A stretch of 5,653 nt of DNA. Origin: an uncultured Clostridia bacterium (GTDB lineage Bacteria; Bacillota; Clostridia; Oscillospirales; CAG-382). The stretch's first letter is position 1. Every line of letters begins with the position of its first letter. The notes beneath the pieces are model-generated. The model was not told the DNA's origin. It saw only the letters and a program-made list of their open reading frames with translations, and ran no database searches. The position numbers were made by a program, and so were the translations under genes. Shown here in pieces: positions 4,858 to 5,653 of the stretch. The DNA is taken from assembly GCA_947627335.1 (NCBI GenBank), contig CANQVQ010000101.1:1-5653 (forward strand), written 5' to 3'.

Positions 4858-5653
4858 ATGCTGACGACCGGATACGACGAAACGGTATCCGCCCTGCAGG
4901 CGGAATTTGCCGACTGCGCCGACCTGACCCTGCGGCAGATGCAGGTCGGGGCGTTCCGCCTGACCATCGCCTGCTTCAAGGGCATGAGCGAGCGGGGAGC
5001 GCTGGGCGAACTGGTCCTGCGACCGCTGCTGACCGTGCTGCGGCAGGGGGATTTCGGCGGCAACTACGGGGAGGTCCTGCGGTGCGGTGCGATTCGGACG
5101 CCGCAAAGCCTGACGGAGGTCTACGACGCGATGCTGCGGGGGGACGTGTTCCTCGCGGCGGACGGCGGACAGGGCGCGTCCTACTGCCTCGCGAACGTGC
5201 AGGCGGGGCTTTCGCGGAGCGTGGAGGAGCCGGACAGCGACGTGACCGTGCGCGGTCCCCGGCTGGGATTTCTGGAGGACGTGGAAAAGAATATGACCCT
5301 GCTGCGGCAATTCCTGCGGACCGGAAAGCTGAAATTCGTCTCGCTGACCGTCGGCAAACTCTCCCGCACCCGCGTCACGCTCGCCTACCTCGAAGGGCGG
5401 GCGGACCCGGCGCTCGTCGACGCCCTCTCCCGCCGCATCGCCTCCCTGCGTGCGGAGGCGGTCATGGATTCCGGCAACCTCGAAATGCTTTTGCAGGGGC
5501 GGCATTCGCCGCTCTTCCCGAAGATGGGAAGCACCGAAAAGGTGGACAAAGCCGCCTCCAAGCTGCTCGCCGGGCGGGTCGGCGTCATCGTGGACGGTTC
5601 GCCGTTCGTGCTGACCGCCCCGTATGTGTTCGCCGAGAGCATCCAATCGGCGG
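4858..5653 (+). CDS. Spore germinant receptor A-subunit (GerA/SpoVAF family), N-terminal part, cut by the window edge
   Basis: This is the A subunit of a Ger-type germinant receptor, which sits in the spore inner membrane and acts with B and C subunits in sensing nutrients. The 265 visible residues are the soluble N-terminal domain. Family marks are EEPDSDVTVRGPRLGF at 123-138, LKFVSLTVGKLSRTRV at 158-173 with the conserved SRTR, then YLEGRADP, the VMDSGNLE segment, and HSPLFPKMGSTEKVDKAA at 216-233, then GRVGVIVDGSPFVL at 239-252. The membrane-spanning half is beyond the right edge; full proteins are about 480-540 residues. The ATG at 4858 is preceded by AAGGAGG (4844-4850) with 7 bases between, an ideal site. 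GerAA, GerBA, GerKA and SpoVAF share these motifs, so I give no specific symbol. The N-terminus (about 1-120) departs more from the family than the rest. It is transcribed divergently from the leftward operon; gerB and gerC partners would be expected to the right. Confidence 0.92.
   Translation, partial: MLTTGYDETVSALQAEFADCADLTLRQMQVGAFRLTIACFKGMSERGALGELVLRPLLTVLRQGDFGGNYGEVLRCGAIRTPQSLTEVYDAMLRGDVFLAADGGQGASYCLANVQAGLSRSVEEPDSDVTVRGPRLGFLEDVEKNMTLLRQFLRTGKLKFVSLTVGKLSRTRVTLAYLEGRADPALVDALSRRIASLRAEAVMDSGNLEMLLQGRHSPLFPKMGSTEKVDKAASKLLAGRVGVIVDGSPFVLTAPYVFAESIQSA

Noticed and set aside
4822..5646. A 274-codon minus-strand open frame opposite the gerA-like gene
   Set aside because: The plus-strand frame carries unmistakable GerA motifs and a perfect Shine-Dalgarno; the opposite frame has no recognisable features.

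Overview
The window is a GC-rich stretch of a bacterial chromosome. It almost certainly comes from an endospore-forming Firmicute of the class Clostridia; a GC-rich gut-type Oscillospiraceae/Ruminococcaceae relative fits best, but this is inferred from gene content and not proven. The pointers are a GerA-family spore germinant-receptor gene, strong purine-rich Shine-Dalgarno sites (AAGGAGG, GGGGAGG), a textbook sigma-A promoter, and flavin reductase and SDR types that look clostridial. Gene density is very high and codon third positions are mostly G or C, which is why long, meaningless ORFs appear on the opposite strand of nearly every gene.

Layout. Two divergent transcription units share the 156-base intergenic region 4702-4857. 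Leftward (minus strand), a sigma-A promoter with -35 TTGACG, a 17-base spacer and -10 TATAAT reads into a compact gene string. In order these are a membrane-anchored extracytoplasmic protein with a degenerate LytM/M23 domain (4701-3079), a classical SDR oxidoreductase (3092-2358), a flavodoxin-fold iron-sulfur flavoprotein/NAD(P)H:FMN reductase (2339-1722), a flavin-reductase-like FMN-binding protein (1700-1137), a second and atypical SDR (1060-296), and the start of trpC, indole-3-glycerol-phosphate synthase (299 leftward out of the window). The junctions are a 14-base overlap, gaps of 18, 21 and 76 bases, and an ATGA overlap, so most or all six genes could be on one transcript. The 76-base gap before the second SDR is the only place where the unit might be split. 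Rightward (plus strand), a gerA-type germinant-receptor A-subunit gene begins at 4858 and runs off the right edge.

How the genes may work together. The middle of the minus-strand unit is a four-gene redox block (two SDRs, an Fe-S flavoprotein, an FMN-binding split-barrel protein). Nothing in the sequence names its substrate. The atypical SDR is translationally coupled to trpC, so it either heads a tryptophan gene block lying outside the window or links trpC to another indole-related use. The M23-like protein keeps the domain order of a cell-wall peptidase but has lost three of the residues expected at the zinc site, so it is more likely a binding or regulatory protein than an active hydrolase. 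I see no RNA genes, CRISPR array, insertion sequence, phage gene or tandem repeat. Apart from the 156-base divergent region and the 76-base gap, essentially the whole window is coding.
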